Part shown: in pieces, positions 1 to 9,800 of the stretch
Layout of the letters: each line of letters opens with the position of its first letter
Numbering within the stretch: the stretch's first letter is position 1
Source of the DNA: Nocardia sp. MH4
Lineage (GTDB): Bacteria > Actinomycetota > Actinomycetes > Mycobacteriales > Mycobacteriaceae
NCBI RefSeq assembly: GCF_019266065.1
Contig: NZ_LPNR01000107.1
Location: forward strand, 62,001-126,000
Reading direction: 5' to 3'
DNA length: 64,000 nucleotides
Notes under the pieces: model-generated
Database searches by the model: none
What the model was told of the DNA's origin: nothing
What the model saw: only the letters and a program-made list of their open reading frames with translations
Program-made: the position numbers and the translations under genes

Positions 1-9
1 CACGTCTGG

Positions 10-1368
10 TCAGCGCGGCACCGGACCGCCCGTGACCCCGGCATGACCGGCGGCGGCGCCGACCTCGGCGTGTCGGCCCAGCAGGAACGGGGTGAGGATG
101 TCGTTGGCGGTGCGCTGGGTGTCGGCCGGGGTACGTGATCCGCCGACGATCCTGGTCGCCATGAAACGCACCGGGGCGGCCAGGAATTGGGGCACGTCGG
201 TGAAGCTGTAGTGGTCGGCGTCGCCGAATTCGTAGCGGAAGCCGGGGGCGCGAAGCCGTTCCAGCACCGCGCGATTGCCGTCGAGATAGCGCTGGGAATG
301 CCCGGTCACGGCGTGGTCGCTCTCCAGCAGCAGCACCGGGCGATCGAGGGCGCGCTCGGGCAGATCGCCGTAGAGGGTGCCGTCGAGATTGGCCGCGGCG
401 GTGAGCCGTGAGTCGGCGGCCATGGCCGACAGCGCGGCGGCACCGCCGAGGGAATGTCCGATGGCGGTGAGGTTTCCGAGGTCGACATGGCCTTGCAGCG
501 GGCCGAGGACCTCGGGCCGGGCGAGCTGGTCGAGCACGAATCGCAGGTCGGCCGTGCGGGTTTCGAGACGCTCGGTCATGTAGCGGAGGGCATCGGGGTC
601 GTCGGCGGCGATGTTCTCGACCGTAGTGGCCACCGTGCCGTCGGCGAGTTCGGTCACCGCCGACTCGTAGGGATGATCGATCGCCAGCACGAGGAAGCCG
701 CGACTGGACAGGTCGGCGACCAGTCCGGAGTAGAAGGCGCGCGGCGCGCCGTAGCCGGGGGAGAACAGCACCACCGGCCAGCGGTCCCGGTCCGGCGACA
801 CGGCGACGTCGGCGGTCGCGTGGGTGTCGATCCGGGTGTCCGCCAGCAGGAATCCCGGAATACCCGACACCTTCGACGGCAACCGGTCCTGCCCGTCGAG
901 ATACACCCACTGGCGACCGGACGAGACCTCGGTCGGATACCACGCCTGGACGACCACATTGCGCCGGTCTTCCTCGGCGGCGGTCGCCGGCTCGGGCCGC
1001 CGCTCGTCGACCCAGCGGAAGATCTCCGACCCGACGGCGTACGGTCCGGTGGGTTCGGGCAGTTCCGGCGCGGGCGGCACCGCCCACGGCAGGATCGCGA
1101 GCACGGCCAGCGCGCCGATTCCCGCGCGGAACCACGCCCGCCGCCGCGCTCCGGCGACATCGGTCAGCACGAACGCGAGCATCAGCGCGATCAGCAGGTA
1201 GAGCGGCCACCAGTGCCAGTAGCCCGCGAGCACCCACAGCAGCAGCGCGCCCAGGATCAGCACCGGCAGCGCGAACGGCGCCGCGCGCCTGCCGAGCCGT
1301 GGCGACGCGACCAGCGTGATCGCGAGCGCCACGGTGGCGACCAGCAAGACAGCATCGATGACGGACAC
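10..1368 (-). CDS. Membrane-anchored alpha/beta hydrolase (PAF-acetylhydrolase/dienelactone hydrolase-like)
   Basis: The 452-residue protein starts with about four hydrophobic segments (residues 4-23, 30-50, 53-72, 80-97). A globular alpha/beta-hydrolase domain follows and probably lies outside the cytoplasm. The nucleophile elbow GHSLGG puts the catalytic serine at residue 306. An upstream SPGYG-type oxyanion strand and the GDADHYSF stretch near the C-terminus (probable catalytic His) complete the usual layout. The overall arrangement resembles bacterial platelet-activating-factor acetylhydrolase-like lipases. The natural substrate cannot be told from sequence. The gene runs in the same direction as the downstream-flanking reductase gene (113 bp apart). 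It has no iron box of its own, so a siderophore role is not implied. Confidence 0.75.
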   Translation of the reverse strand: MSVIDAVLLVATVALAITLVASPRLGRRAAPFALPVLILGALLLWVLAGYWHWWPLYLLIALMLAFVLTDVAGARRRAWFRAGIGALAVLAILPWAVPPAPELPEPTGPYAVGSEIFRWVDERRPEPATAAEEDRRNVVVQAWYPTEVSSGRQWVYLDGQDRLPSKVSGIPGFLLADTRIDTHATADVAVSPDRDRWPVVLFSPGYGAPRAFYSGLVADLSSRGFLVLAIDHPYESAVTELADGTVATTVENIAADDPDALRYMTERLETRTADLRFVLDQLARPEVLGPLQGHVDLGNLTAIGHSLGGAAALSAMAADSRLTAAANLDGTLYGDLPERALDRPVLLLESDHAVTGHSQRYLDGNRAVLERLRAPGFRYEFGDADHYSFTDVPQFLAAPVRFMATRIVGGSRTPADTQRTANDILTPFLLGRHAEVGAAAGHAGVTGGPVPR

Positions 1369-1482
1369 GGCGCTCGTTTCGATCCGGACGGCTCGGGCGT
1401 TCCCGACTTGTCCGATCAGCTTGCCGCAGCGCCTACTCCGGCCGCATCAGCACCGAGACCGACCGCTGGTCGTCCTCGGGGG

Positions 1483-2190
1483 CTACTTCCAGTACGCCTG
1501 CGACTTGATCGCGGTCTTGGGCAGCGCGTGCTGGCCCTTGAGGGTCTTCACGATCGAGCGGGTGGTCTGTCCACAGCAGGCCACCCACGCGAACGCGTCC
1601 GCGGCGCAGCTGATCTCCAGCGCGGCTTCGCGCATGAGGCGGCCGTCGTCGACCCGCTGCAGCCAGGTGAGCTGGTGATGCGGCTTGTTGCGCACCGGGA
1701 TGGTCTGGTCGGACTCGTACTGCCACTCCAGCCAGACCCGCGCCGGGGTGTCGCCGATCGCGTCGAGCAGTGAGTTGATGGCGGGCAGCGAGGCGGTGTC
1801 GCCGAAGATGACGTACTCGCTCGGGGTCTGCTCCGGCAGCTGGAAGTCCGAGCCGAGGACGGTCGCGTCGAGCGGGTCGCCCGGCTCGGCGCGCCGGGCC
1901 CAGTCGGCGGCGGGGCCGTTGTGCAGCGCGAAGTCGATGTAGGCGGTGTCGGTTTCCGGGTTCGGGTCGACGAGGGTGTAGCCGCGGTGGTGCAGCTTGT
2001 CGCTCTCGGCATCCGGAATCCACAGGCGGATCCACTGGGTCGGGTGTACCGGGTGGTCGGCGAGCAACCCGCCGAGGTCGACGCCGATCCGCACGAACTT
2101 GTCGGTGATCTGCTCGGTGGATGTCACCGTCAGCTTGTAGTCGGCGCCGCCCCAGGCCTTGGTGATCAGGCCGTTCAATCCCTTACCCAT
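1483..2190 (-). CDS. Siderophore-interacting protein (ferric-siderophore reductase, ViuB/SIP family)
   Basis: This 235-residue protein fits the SIP family of FAD-dependent ferric-siderophore reductases, which release iron from imported ferric siderophore in the cytoplasm. Visible features are an N-terminal FAD-binding barrel and the RGYT-type flavin motif (in 'HHRGYTLVDP'). A ferredoxin-reductase-like C-terminal half carries 'VIFGDTASLPAI' and ends 'QAYWK', typical of the family. The ATG at 2190 lies 4 bp from an IdeR-like box at 2195-2213, so the gene should be derepressed in low iron. It diverges from nbtG, consistent with a reductase acting on ferric nocobactin. Assignment is by family motifs; the cognate siderophore is inferred from context. 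Confidence 0.88.
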   Translation of the reverse strand: MGKGLNGLITKAWGGADYKLTVTSTEQITDKFVRIGVDLGGLLADHPVHPTQWIRLWIPDAESDKLHHRGYTLVDPNPETDTAYIDFALHNGPAADWARRAEPGDPLDATVLGSDFQLPEQTPSEYVIFGDTASLPAINSLLDAIGDTPARVWLEWQYESDQTIPVRNKPHHQLTWLQRVDDGRLMREAALEISCAADAFAWVACCGQTTRSIVKTLKGQHALPKTAIKSQAYWK

Positions 2191-2194
2191 GCCG

Positions 2195-2213
2195 TTAGGT
2201 TAGCCTAAGGTCA
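2195..2213. promoter_or_regulatory. IdeR/DtxR-like iron box upstream of the reductase gene
   Basis: The 19-mer, read on the minus strand, matches 16 of 19 positions of the IdeR consensus TTAGGTTAGGCTAACCTAA. It sits just upstream of the reductase ATG at 2190, where a bound repressor would block expression when iron is plentiful. The match was made by eye. Confidence 0.75.
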
Positions 2214-2250
2214 CTAATTTGTCTGCACGGGTAGGGCTGTACTAGCCAGA

Positions 2251-2269
2251 TAAGGTAAGCCTATGCAAA
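2251..2269. promoter_or_regulatory. IdeR/DtxR-like iron box upstream of nbtG
   Basis: The 19-mer starting TAAGGTAAGCCTATG matches about 16 of 19 positions of the degenerate IdeR consensus, with a strong left half and a weaker right half. It covers a possible ATG at 2263, which argues that nbtG is translated from a start further downstream. Confidence 0.65.
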
Positions 2270-2346
2270 TATGGGGATCGTGTCCGGGCAATCGCCCTGT
2301 GGACGATCCCGGCGCGGATATGCGTGAGAGAGTGGAGAACGAACCG

Positions 2347-3636
2347 GTGGAGACCCTCCTGGTAGTCGGCGCGGGGCCGAAAGCCCTTGCGGTGGCGGCG
2401 AAATCGCACGTCCTGCGCACCCTCGGCCTGCCCGCCCCGCGCGTGGTCGTCGTCGAATCGCACGCGGTCGGCGGCAACTGGCTGCCCAGCGGCGGCTGGA
2501 CCGACGGTCAGCACCGGCTCGGCACCAGCCCCGAGAAGGACATCGGTTTCCCCTACCACTCCACCTGGGCGCGCGGCCGCAATCGCGACATCGACCAGGC
2601 GATGGCCGCGTTCAGCTGGACCTCGTTCCTGATCGAGCACGGCACCTACGCCGAATGGATCGACCGCGGCAGGCCGAGCCCGCAGCACCACGTCTGGGCC
2701 AAGTACCTGCAGTGGGTCGCCAAGTCCATCGACCTCGAGCTCGTGCTCGGCCGGGTCGAGCAGATCCGCCACGGCGGCAACGGCATCGGCGACCAGTGGC
2801 AGGTCGGCGTCGTCGACGCCGACGGCCATCGCACCGAACTCGCCGCCGACGGCCTGATGATCACCGGCCCCGGCCGCAGCAGTCGCGCGCTGGCCGACCA
2901 CCCGCGCGTGCTCAGCATCGCCGAGTTCTGGGACCTCGCGGGTAAGCGCGGCCTGCCCGCCGCCTCCCGCGCCGCGGTGATCGGCGGTGGCGAGACCGCG
3001 GGCTCGGCCCTGGACGAGCTGGTCCGGCACGAGATGCTCACCATCTCGGTGATCTCGCCGATGGCCACCCTCTACACCCGTGGTGAGAGCTTCTTCGAGA
3101 ACTCGCTGTTCAGCGATCCGGTGAAGTGGAACGCGCTGAGCATCCAGGAACGCCGCGACGTCATCCGGCGCACCGACCGCGGCGTGTTCTCGGTGCGGGT
3201 GCAGGAGAGCCTGCTCGGCGACAGCCGCGTGCACCACCTGCAGGGCCGGGTCACCAAGATCGTGCCGCAGGGCGAGGTGCTGGCCCTCACCCTCACCAAC
3301 GAGCTGCGGGCCGATCAGGTGCACAACTTCGACCTGGTCGTCGACGCCACCGGCGGTCAGCCGCTGTGGTTCCTGGACATGTTCGACCAGCAGACCGCCG
3401 ACCTGCTCGAGCTCGCCGTCGGCGGCCCGCTGACCCAGCAGCGGATCGAGTCCTCGATCGGCTACGACCTGGCCGTCACCGGCCTGGCGGGCAAGCTGTA
3501 CCTGCCGAACATGGCCGCCATGGCACAGGGCCCCGGCTTCCCCAATCTCAGCTGCCTGGGCGAACTCTCGGACCGCGTGCTGCGCACCGAACCCGCCCGG
3601 GCCCGTGCCGGCGCGGTCCACCTCGCGGCGTGCTGA
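2347..3636 (+). CDS. nbtG: L-lysine N6-monooxygenase NbtG (MbtG homologue)
   Basis: A flavin-dependent N-hydroxylating monooxygenase that converts a lysine epsilon-amine to a hydroxylamine, the precursor of the hydroxamate iron ligands of nocobactin. The FAD motif VVGAGPKALA sits at the N-terminus, followed by the WLPSGGWTDG segment. An NADPH-binding VIGGGETAGSA motif lies near residue 215, and a late FAD-contacting 'VVDATGG' segment is present. The frame is open from ATG 2263, but that codon lies in an iron box. I prefer GTG 2347, which has GGAG nine bases upstream and leaves the FAD strand at the N-terminus as in relatives; ATG 2320 is possible but lacks a clear ribosome site. From 2347 it is 429 residues. 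It converges on nbtH. N. farcinica NbtG is a characterised enzyme of this family. Confidence 0.92.
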   Translation: METLLVVGAGPKALAVAAKSHVLRTLGLPAPRVVVVESHAVGGNWLPSGGWTDGQHRLGTSPEKDIGFPYHSTWARGRNRDIDQAMAAFSWTSFLIEHGTYAEWIDRGRPSPQHHVWAKYLQWVAKSIDLELVLGRVEQIRHGGNGIGDQWQVGVVDADGHRTELAADGLMITGPGRSSRALADHPRVLSIAEFWDLAGKRGLPAASRAAVIGGGETAGSALDELVRHEMLTISVISPMATLYTRGESFFENSLFSDPVKWNALSIQERRDVIRRTDRGVFSVRVQESLLGDSRVHHLQGRVTKIVPQGEVLALTLTNELRADQVHNFDLVVDATGGQPLWFLDMFDQQTADLLELAVGGPLTQQRIESSIGYDLAVTGLAGKLYLPNMAAMAQGPGFPNLSCLGELSDRVLRTEPARARAGAVHLAAC

Positions 3637-3637
3637 G

Positions 3638-3822
3638 TTGTTGGAGCGCTGGCGCGCTCGAGGTCGGCGGCCCCTTGGGTCCCGCCGGTCAGGCGCCGTG
3701 GCTTGCTCCTTCGTCGCGTGCGCCACGGCGCCTGACCGGCGGGACGGCCGCCGACGGCCGACTGCGTCGGCCTGCCCTCCCTAGGGGTCGGGCGTGGGTG
3801 GCTGGGTTTGTTGGAGCGCTGG
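3638..3822. repeat. 15-bp direct repeats with a hexanucleotide tract in the nbtG-nbtH gap
   Basis: TTGTTGGAGCGCTGG occurs at 3638-3652 and again at 3808-3822, bracketing the 22-bp inverted repeat. A short CTGTCC tandem array follows at about 3831-3854. The gap between the two convergent genes (3637-3874) holds these repeats and no credible gene. Confidence 0.6.
3681..3743. terminator. Perfect 22-bp inverted repeat between convergent nbtG and nbtH
   Basis: The arms at 3681-3702 and 3722-3743 are exact reverse complements of 22 bp (left arm begins CCCGCCGGTCAGGCG) around a 19-nt loop. Lying between the ends of two convergent genes, it could act as a bidirectional terminator. It has no clear U-tract, so a repeat-element origin is also possible. 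Confidence 0.6.
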
Positions 3823-3874
3823 TGTGCCGCTGTCCCTGTCCCTGTCCCTGTCGAGGGCGGGCGTGGGGGTCCGG

Positions 3875-4540
3875 TCAGGAGGCGGGGACCGGGAGGTCGG
3901 TCGGGGTGCGCGGGGTCGCGTAGAGCGCGATGCGGCGGGTGGGGCGGACGTCGAATTCGCCGACGCGGTGCCAGCCGATCTTGTCGAAGCTGCGGCAGAT
4001 GGCCTGGTTGCGGTGATCCGGGTCGCCGAGCATGCGTCGGCAGTCGGGGTTGGCGGCGAAGACGGCGGCGGCCATGGTCGAGATCCAGGCGGACATGATG
4101 CCCTTGCCGATCACCCGGGTGTCGGCGGTGGCGATATGGAAGCCGATATCGCCGGGCTGCGCGTCGTAGAGCCGGCCGATCTCGTCCTTGGCCGCGCGGT
4201 AGAACTCGAGGTAGGCGATGTCGCGCACGCCGAGCTCCGGCTCGCCGAGCACGGCGAAGTCGAGGCTGAGAACGCAGGGGCGCGAGTAGGTTCCGGCCAG
4301 CTGGGCCCGGAAATCCTCGCGGCGGCGGTCGGCGTCCCAGTCCTGCTCCCACGATTCGAGCAGGTGCGGTCGGGCCATCCACTCGGCCAGCAGCTCGGGA
4401 TCGGTGCCGTCCGGGTCGGCTACGCGCAGGGCGAAGGGCGCGGCGAAGACCGGCAGTGTCGGCGCCGGTGCGGCGGCCACCTCGGCGGGCAGGTCGGCCT
4501 GCTCGCGGGGCAGCACGTAGGGGGTCCCGGCGGGGTTCAT
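3875..4540 (-). CDS. nbtH: Hydroxylysine N-acyltransferase, GNAT fold (NbtH / MbtK type)
   Basis: A GNAT-family acyltransferase of the MbtK/IucB type, expected to transfer the fatty acyl chain to the epsilon-amine or hydroxylamine of lysine in nocobactin assembly. Visible features are 'FALRVADPDGTDPELLAEWM' near residue 35 and the core 'AYLEFYRAAKDEIG'. The acetyl-CoA region follows with 'DTRVIGKGIMSAWISTM', and 'RNQAICRSFDKIGW' lies near the C-terminus, as in MbtK relatives. The frame opens at GTG 4576, but ATG 4540 has GGAG ten bases upstream and is preferred (221 residues). It diverges from the thioesterase gene around an IdeR-like box, so both should respond to iron. The symbol follows N. 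farcinica usage as I recall it; the function is firmer than the letter. Confidence 0.85.
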   Translation of the reverse strand: MNPAGTPYVLPREQADLPAEVAAAPAPTLPVFAAPFALRVADPDGTDPELLAEWMARPHLLESWEQDWDADRRREDFRAQLAGTYSRPCVLSLDFAVLGEPELGVRDIAYLEFYRAAKDEIGRLYDAQPGDIGFHIATADTRVIGKGIMSAWISTMAAAVFAANPDCRRMLGDPDHRNQAICRSFDKIGWHRVGEFDVRPTRRIALYATPRTPTDLPVPAS

Positions 4541-4580
4541 CTGCTGGGTGCTCCGTTCGATCGTTACCTTGGTCACCTCG

Positions 4581-4599
4581 GTTGGTAAGGCTAGCCTAT
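4581..4599. promoter_or_regulatory. IdeR/DtxR-like iron box in the nbtH-thioesterase divergent promoter
   Basis: The 19-mer centred on GGTAAGGCTAGCCTA matches about 15 of 19 positions of the IdeR consensus. It lies 41 bp from the nbtH start on one side and about 200 bp from the thioesterase start on the other, so it could govern nbtH and the whole PKS/NRPS operon. Confidence 0.65.
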
Positions 4600-4795
4600 A
4601 CTAATGCCCGGGTGTTACTGTTGCCCGACCGATCGCCCGGTGGTTGCCGGGCACGACCGAACCGGGTCGGCTTCGGGCGCAACAGGATTCGCCCCGGTCC
4701 CGGACGACTGCGCCGGGCGGGCCCGTGCGTCGGCACGGCGTTGGACAGTGCGAAACGGCCGCGCAGCGTGTGCGCGACCGGTGAGGGAGAACGAC

Positions 4796-5548
4796 ATGGC
4801 AAGAGAACTCGGCTGGATCCGGCAATTCCAGGCCCCCCGGACCGACTCCCTACCGCCGCTGATCGTCTTCCCGCACGCGGGCGCCGGCGCCTCGGCCTAC
4901 CGGGTGTTCGCCAAGCGTACGGCCCATGACTTCGACACCGTGGTGATGCAGTACCCCGGTCGGCAGGACCGCGTGCGCGAAGCCGCCGCCGAGACCCTGC
5001 CCGAACTCGCCGCAGGCGCCTTCGAGGCCTTCCGTGGCTCCGCCCACGACACCGGCGCCCCGCTGACCGTCTTCGGTCACAGCATGGGTTCCATCGTCGC
5101 GTTCGAGTTCGTCCGGCTGGCCGAAGCCGCCGGGTTGCCCGTGCGTTTGCTGGTGACCTCCGCGGCGGCCGCACCGCACCGGATCGCCGAGCTTCCCGGA
5201 CATCCCACCGAGGACGAGGAATTGCTCGACCACATGGCCGCGCTCAACGGCACCGGTGCCGACGTGATGGCCAGCCGTGAGGTCATGCGGATGGCGCTGC
5301 CGGTGCTCAAGGCCGACTACCGCGCCTTCGACGCCTACTCCTGCGGCCCGGACGTCCAGGTCGCCGCGCCTCTGCTGGTGCTCGGCGGCGACGACGATCC
5401 GTTCGTCGGCCCCCGCGATCTCTACGCCTGGGAGACCAGCACCAGCGCCGAGGCCGAGGTGAATCTGTTCGCCGGTGGCCACTTCTACATCGACGAGAAC
5501 ATCGACGGCATCGCCGAGGTACTGGCCGGTCAGGCGCTCACCCGATGA
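4796..5548 (+). CDS. Type II thioesterase of the siderophore cluster (MbtT-like)
   Basis: A 250-residue alpha/beta-hydrolase of the type II thioesterase family, which removes misprimed groups from carrier proteins of PKS/NRPS lines. The nucleophile elbow GHSMGS places the serine at residue 96. The acid and base lie in 'GGDDDPFV' and 'GGHFYID' near the C-terminus. The family's early 'PHAGAGAS' oxyanion segment is present. The frame is open further upstream, but ATG 4796 has GGGAG six bases before it and gives the normal family length. It is the first gene of the run through to 19,813; its stop overlaps the next start as ATGA. It corresponds to MbtT of mycobactin clusters and probably to the gene called nbtA in N. 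farcinica. Confidence 0.85.
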   Translation: MARELGWIRQFQAPRTDSLPPLIVFPHAGAGASAYRVFAKRTAHDFDTVVMQYPGRQDRVREAAAETLPELAAGAFEAFRGSAHDTGAPLTVFGHSMGSIVAFEFVRLAEAAGLPVRLLVTSAAAAPHRIAELPGHPTEDEELLDHMAALNGTGADVMASREVMRMALPVLKADYRAFDAYSCGPDVQVAAPLLVLGGDDDPFVGPRDLYAWETSTSAEAEVNLFAGGHFYIDENIDGIAEVLAGQALTR

Positions 5549-6870
5549 GCGAGCCCACCCCCGACCCCATCGTCATCGTCGGCATGGGCGTCGAGGCGCC
5601 CGGCGGCGTCGACACCCTGCCTGCGTTCTGGTCGGCGCTGGCCGAGGGCCGCGAACTGATCGGCCCGTTCCCGCGCGACCGCGAGTGGCCGCTCGACGAG
5701 CTGTTCGCCCTCGGCAGGCTCGACGGCTGGGCGCCCGTGCGCGACGCGGGTGGCTTCCTCGTCGGCGCCACCGAGTTCGACGCCCAGTACTTCGGCATCA
5801 CCCCGCGCGAGGCCGTCGCCATGGATCCGCAGCAGCGGGTCGCCATGCGGGTGGCCTGGCGGGCGCTCGAGCACGCCGGCCTCAATCCCGGTGCGCTCGA
5901 CGGTGATCCGGCCGGTGTCTGGATGGGTGTCTCGGCGACCGAGTACGGGCCGCGCGTGGCCGGTGTCACCGAGTACAGCGGCTACCGGGCGACCGGCACG
6001 GCGCTCGGCGCCGTGGCCGGACGCATCTCGCACGGGCTCGGCCTGGTCGGCCCGTCCATCAGCGTGGACACCGCCTGCGCCTCGTCGCTGACCGCTGTCC
6101 ATCAGGCCGCCTCGGCCATTCGCGCGGGCGAATGCGACTGGGCGCTGGCCGGCGGCGTCTGCGTGATGGGCTCGCCCGGCGCGTTCTACGAGTTCTCCAA
6201 GAACAACGCCTTGGCCACCGACGGTCACTGCCGTTCCTACGCCGCCGACCCGACCGGGACGCTGTGGGGCGAGGGGGCGGGCGTGGTCGTGCTGGAACGG
6301 CAATCGCGGGCCGAGGCGCTCGGACACCGGGTCTACGGGCAGCTGCTCGGCTCGCGGGTCAACCACAACGGCGCGGGCGCGCCGATCGCGGTGCCCAGCG
6401 CGCAGGCGCAGCAGCGGCTCATCGAGGCCACCGTCGCCGCCGCCGGGATCAGCGCGCACGACATCGGGTTGATCGAGGGCCACGGCACCGGCACCGCCGT
6501 CGGCGATCCGCTCGAATTGACCGCGCTTGCCGCCACCTACGGCGATCCGGAGCGCGGCGCGGACGGACCGCTGCTCGGCTCGGTGAAGTCCAACGCGGGC
6601 CACGCCCAGGCCGCCTCGGGCATGCTCGGCCTGATCAAGGTGCTGCTGTGCGGCGCGCACGGCACGATCGCGCCGAGCCTGTGGGCCGACGCCCCGACCA
6701 CCGACCTCGACTGGGACGCGACCAGTCTGCGGCTCGCCGCCGAACTCACCGACTGGGCGCCGCGCGCGGACGGCATCCGCTACGGCGCGGTGTCCTCGTT
6801 CGGTGTCGCGGGAACCAACGCGCACGCCATCGTCGGCCTGCCGGTGCTGGAGGAGACCAACCATGGCTGA
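5545..6870 (+). CDS. nbtB: Stand-alone ketosynthase of the siderophore PKS (NbtB / MbtC-like)
   Basis: A 441-residue beta-ketoacyl synthase that condenses an extender unit on the assembly line. The full catalytic triad is visible: Cys178 in VDTACASSL, His313 in EGHGTGTAVGDP, and His353 in KSNAGHAQAASG. It carries no AT or ACP domain. The partner domains are in the next gene, the same split as MbtC/MbtD in mycobactin synthesis. Translation is probably coupled: its ATG overlaps the thioesterase stop, and its own stop overlaps the next ATG by 8 nt. Symbol by analogy with N. farcinica. Confidence 0.87.
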   Translation: MSEPTPDPIVIVGMGVEAPGGVDTLPAFWSALAEGRELIGPFPRDREWPLDELFALGRLDGWAPVRDAGGFLVGATEFDAQYFGITPREAVAMDPQQRVAMRVAWRALEHAGLNPGALDGDPAGVWMGVSATEYGPRVAGVTEYSGYRATGTALGAVAGRISHGLGLVGPSISVDTACASSLTAVHQAASAIRAGECDWALAGGVCVMGSPGAFYEFSKNNALATDGHCRSYAADPTGTLWGEGAGVVVLERQSRAEALGHRVYGQLLGSRVNHNGAGAPIAVPSAQAQQRLIEATVAAAGISAHDIGLIEGHGTGTAVGDPLELTALAATYGDPERGADGPLLGSVKSNAGHAQAASGMLGLIKVLLCGAHGTIAPSLWADAPTTDLDWDATSLRLAAELTDWAPRADGIRYGAVSSFGVAGTNAHAIVGLPVLEETNHG

Positions 6871-9800
6871 GTACCGTCTGCCCGACGGCACCGTTCCCGT
6901 CCTGCTGTCCTCCGACAGTATCGACGGACTGCGCGCCGAGGCCGCCGCCGTGCGCGACTACATCCAGACCCATCCCGAGGCGACACCGGAACGCCTGGCG
7001 GACATGCTGTTCCGCACCCGCGTCGCCCGTCGCCGGCGCGCCCTGGTGCTGGCGCCGCCGTCGACGACCGACACCGCCCGGACCGACCTGACGGCCGCAC
7101 TCGACGCGATCGCCACCGACATCGACCACCCGTCGGTGGTCCGGGCCGACACCGCCGCGAGCGCGCGCCGCGTCGGCTTCGTCTTCCCCGGTCAGGGCAG
7201 TCAGCGCCCCGGCATGGGCGCGGTGTTCTACGAACTGTCCGACGCCTACCGCGCCGTCGTCGACGAGTGCGCCGCCATCCACGCCGAGCGCTTCGGGCAC
7301 TCCAAGCCGCTGCACTATCTGCTGGGCCACGAGGGTCGCTACGACGACACGGTGTGGGAAGTGCAGCCCGCGTTGATGTTCCACATGACCGGCCTGGCCG
7401 CGGCGTGGCAGGCGGCGGGCGTGCGCCCGCACGCGACCATCGGTCACAGCCAGGGCGAGCTCGCCGCGGGCGCGGTCTCCGGCGTGATGACGCTGCGTGA
7501 TTCGGTGCTCGCGGTGACCCATCGGGCCCTGCTGGCGGACCGGCTGTCCCCGCGCGGCTATTCGATGGCGGTCTTCGGCATGGACCGCGAGAGCGTGGAA
7601 GCGCTGATGGCGCGCAACTCGGGGTGGGCCGAGCTGGCGGTGGTCAACTCGCCGCACATCATCGCCATCTCCGGTGAACGCGGCGCCGTCGTCGAACTGG
7701 TGGCCGTGGCCACCGAGCGCGGCCAGTTCGCCAGGGAGATCCGGGTCGCCTTCCCCGCGCATACCTCGATGGTCGCCGAGGTGCGGACCGAATTCGAAGG
7801 CTTCCTCGGTGACGAGATGAGCGCGCCGAACTTCGCCCCGTCCGAGATCCCCTGCTACGGAGCGACCCTGGGCGAGGTGATCACGCCCGACCTCAAACAG
7901 GAGGAGTACTGGTACTGGAACCTGCGCAACCGCGTCCGGTTCGACCGCGCCGTGGTCAGCGCGGGCAGTGACGGCGTCGACCTGATGATCGAGGTCGCCG
8001 AGCACCCGGTGCTGCAACTGGCCCTGCAGGAGAACCTGAGCCTGGTCCCGAACCGTCCCGGCCTGCCCCCGCACGATTTCCGCGTCCTCGGTACCTCGCT
8101 GCGCACCGCGGACGGCCTGTCGGAGTTCGCCCGCAACGTGGCCCAGGTCGCCGTCCTCGACGCCGACTACCGCTGGGACGCCCTGCGGGTCGACGACACC
8201 GTCACCCTGCCGCTGCGCGATTTCCCGCACACCATTGCCGCGCCCAAGCGGCTGTGGGCGCCGCTGGAGGCGCACGAGACACCGGCCGAGCTGGTCGTCA
8301 CCACGCCGAAACCGCAACGGCTGGTGGAACAGTGGAGCCCGCTGCAGCGCCGCTCGCTCACCGCGCCGCGCGCGCTGCTGCTCGTCGACCACACCGGCGA
8401 GTGCGCCGACCTCGCCACCGCGCTGCTCGCGGCCGCCGACCGCCACGGCGCAGGCGCGCGCGTGCTCGGCCCGGCCGACCTCGCCGCCGGTGCCGACTTC
8501 ACCCTGACCGACGGCGCGGCCGCCGACACCGTGGTCGTCCTGCTCCCCGAGAGTGCCGACGACGACACCGCCGCCGCTGTCGACGCGCTGAGCGCCTTCT
8601 ACGCCGACCGCGCCTGGGCGGGCGCGCTGACCGCGCTGCGCCCCGGCGGCGAGTGCTGGCTGCTGACCGTCGGCGGTGAGACCGTCCTCGGCGGCGATCC
8701 GATTCCCGCGCTGTTCCAGTCGGGCGTCACCGCCGGATTCCGCAGTGTCGGCATCGAACACCCCGGCATCCTGTTCCGCCATCTCGATCTCGCCGCGTCC
8801 GAACCCGCGGCCGCGCAAGCCGCCAAGATCGTCGCCGCCGTGCACTCCACGGGGGAGGCCGAGCTGGCGTTGCGCGCGGGCAAGATGTTCGTGAAGCGGC
8901 TGGTGCTCGACACCGCCACCGAGACCGGTGCGCTCGGCACCGATCTCGATCACGTGGTGATCGTCGGCGGCACCGGTCAGCTCGGGCTGCGGTTCACCGA
9001 CCATCTGGCGCGCACCGGCGCCGGTCGAATCACGCTGCTCAGCCGCAGCGGCGAGACCGACACGCTGGCAGGCGAACTGGCACGGCTGCGCGCGCTGGGC
9101 AGTACGGAGATCGTGGTGCGCGCCTGCGATGTCGGCGATGTCGCGGCGGTGGCCGCCTTCGGCGCCGAGATCGCCGATCGGCCGGTCGATCTGGTGATCC
9201 ACGCCGCGGTGAACTACGTCGACGCCGAACTCGGCGAGATCACCGCCGAGGATGTGCGCACCGCCGCGGGCGCCAAGCTGCGTGGCCTGGACAACCTGAT
9301 CGAGGCCGCCCCGCTGGCGGCCGACGCGCGGGTGCTGCTGTGCTCGTCCATGGCGGCGACCCTGGGCGGACGTGGACAGATCCTCTACGCGGTGACCAAC
9401 CGGATGCTCGATGTGGCCGCTCGCCGGCTGCGGGCCCGCGGCATCGACGCGGCCAGCCTGCAGTGGGGTCTGTGGAGCGTCGCCGGTCCGCTCGACGACG
9501 CCGGTTTCGCCCGCGTCGAAGAGGCGGGGGTGTTCCCGATGGCGCCCGCCGACGCGATCGAGGCTGGGCTCGCACTGCCCGCCCGCGACGGCATGATCAT
9601 CGCCGCGGACTGGGACTTCCTGCGGGAGGTGCTCGGCGCGTTCGGGCAGGCCAGTGTGCTCACCGGGCTCGAGTCCAGTGCGCCGGTGGCGCGGGCGGAG
9701 TCGTCGGCGACCGGGTCCGCCGACCCGGCCCAGGCGCCCGCACCCGCCGTGAACGATGCGCCCGCGGCCGACAGCACCCCGCTGGATCTGCGCATGCGCA

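Noticed and set aside
2263..2346. N-terminal extension of nbtG from ATG 2263
   Set aside because: The codon lies inside the iron box and has no ribosome site; the FAD strand begins only at residue 32 of that version.
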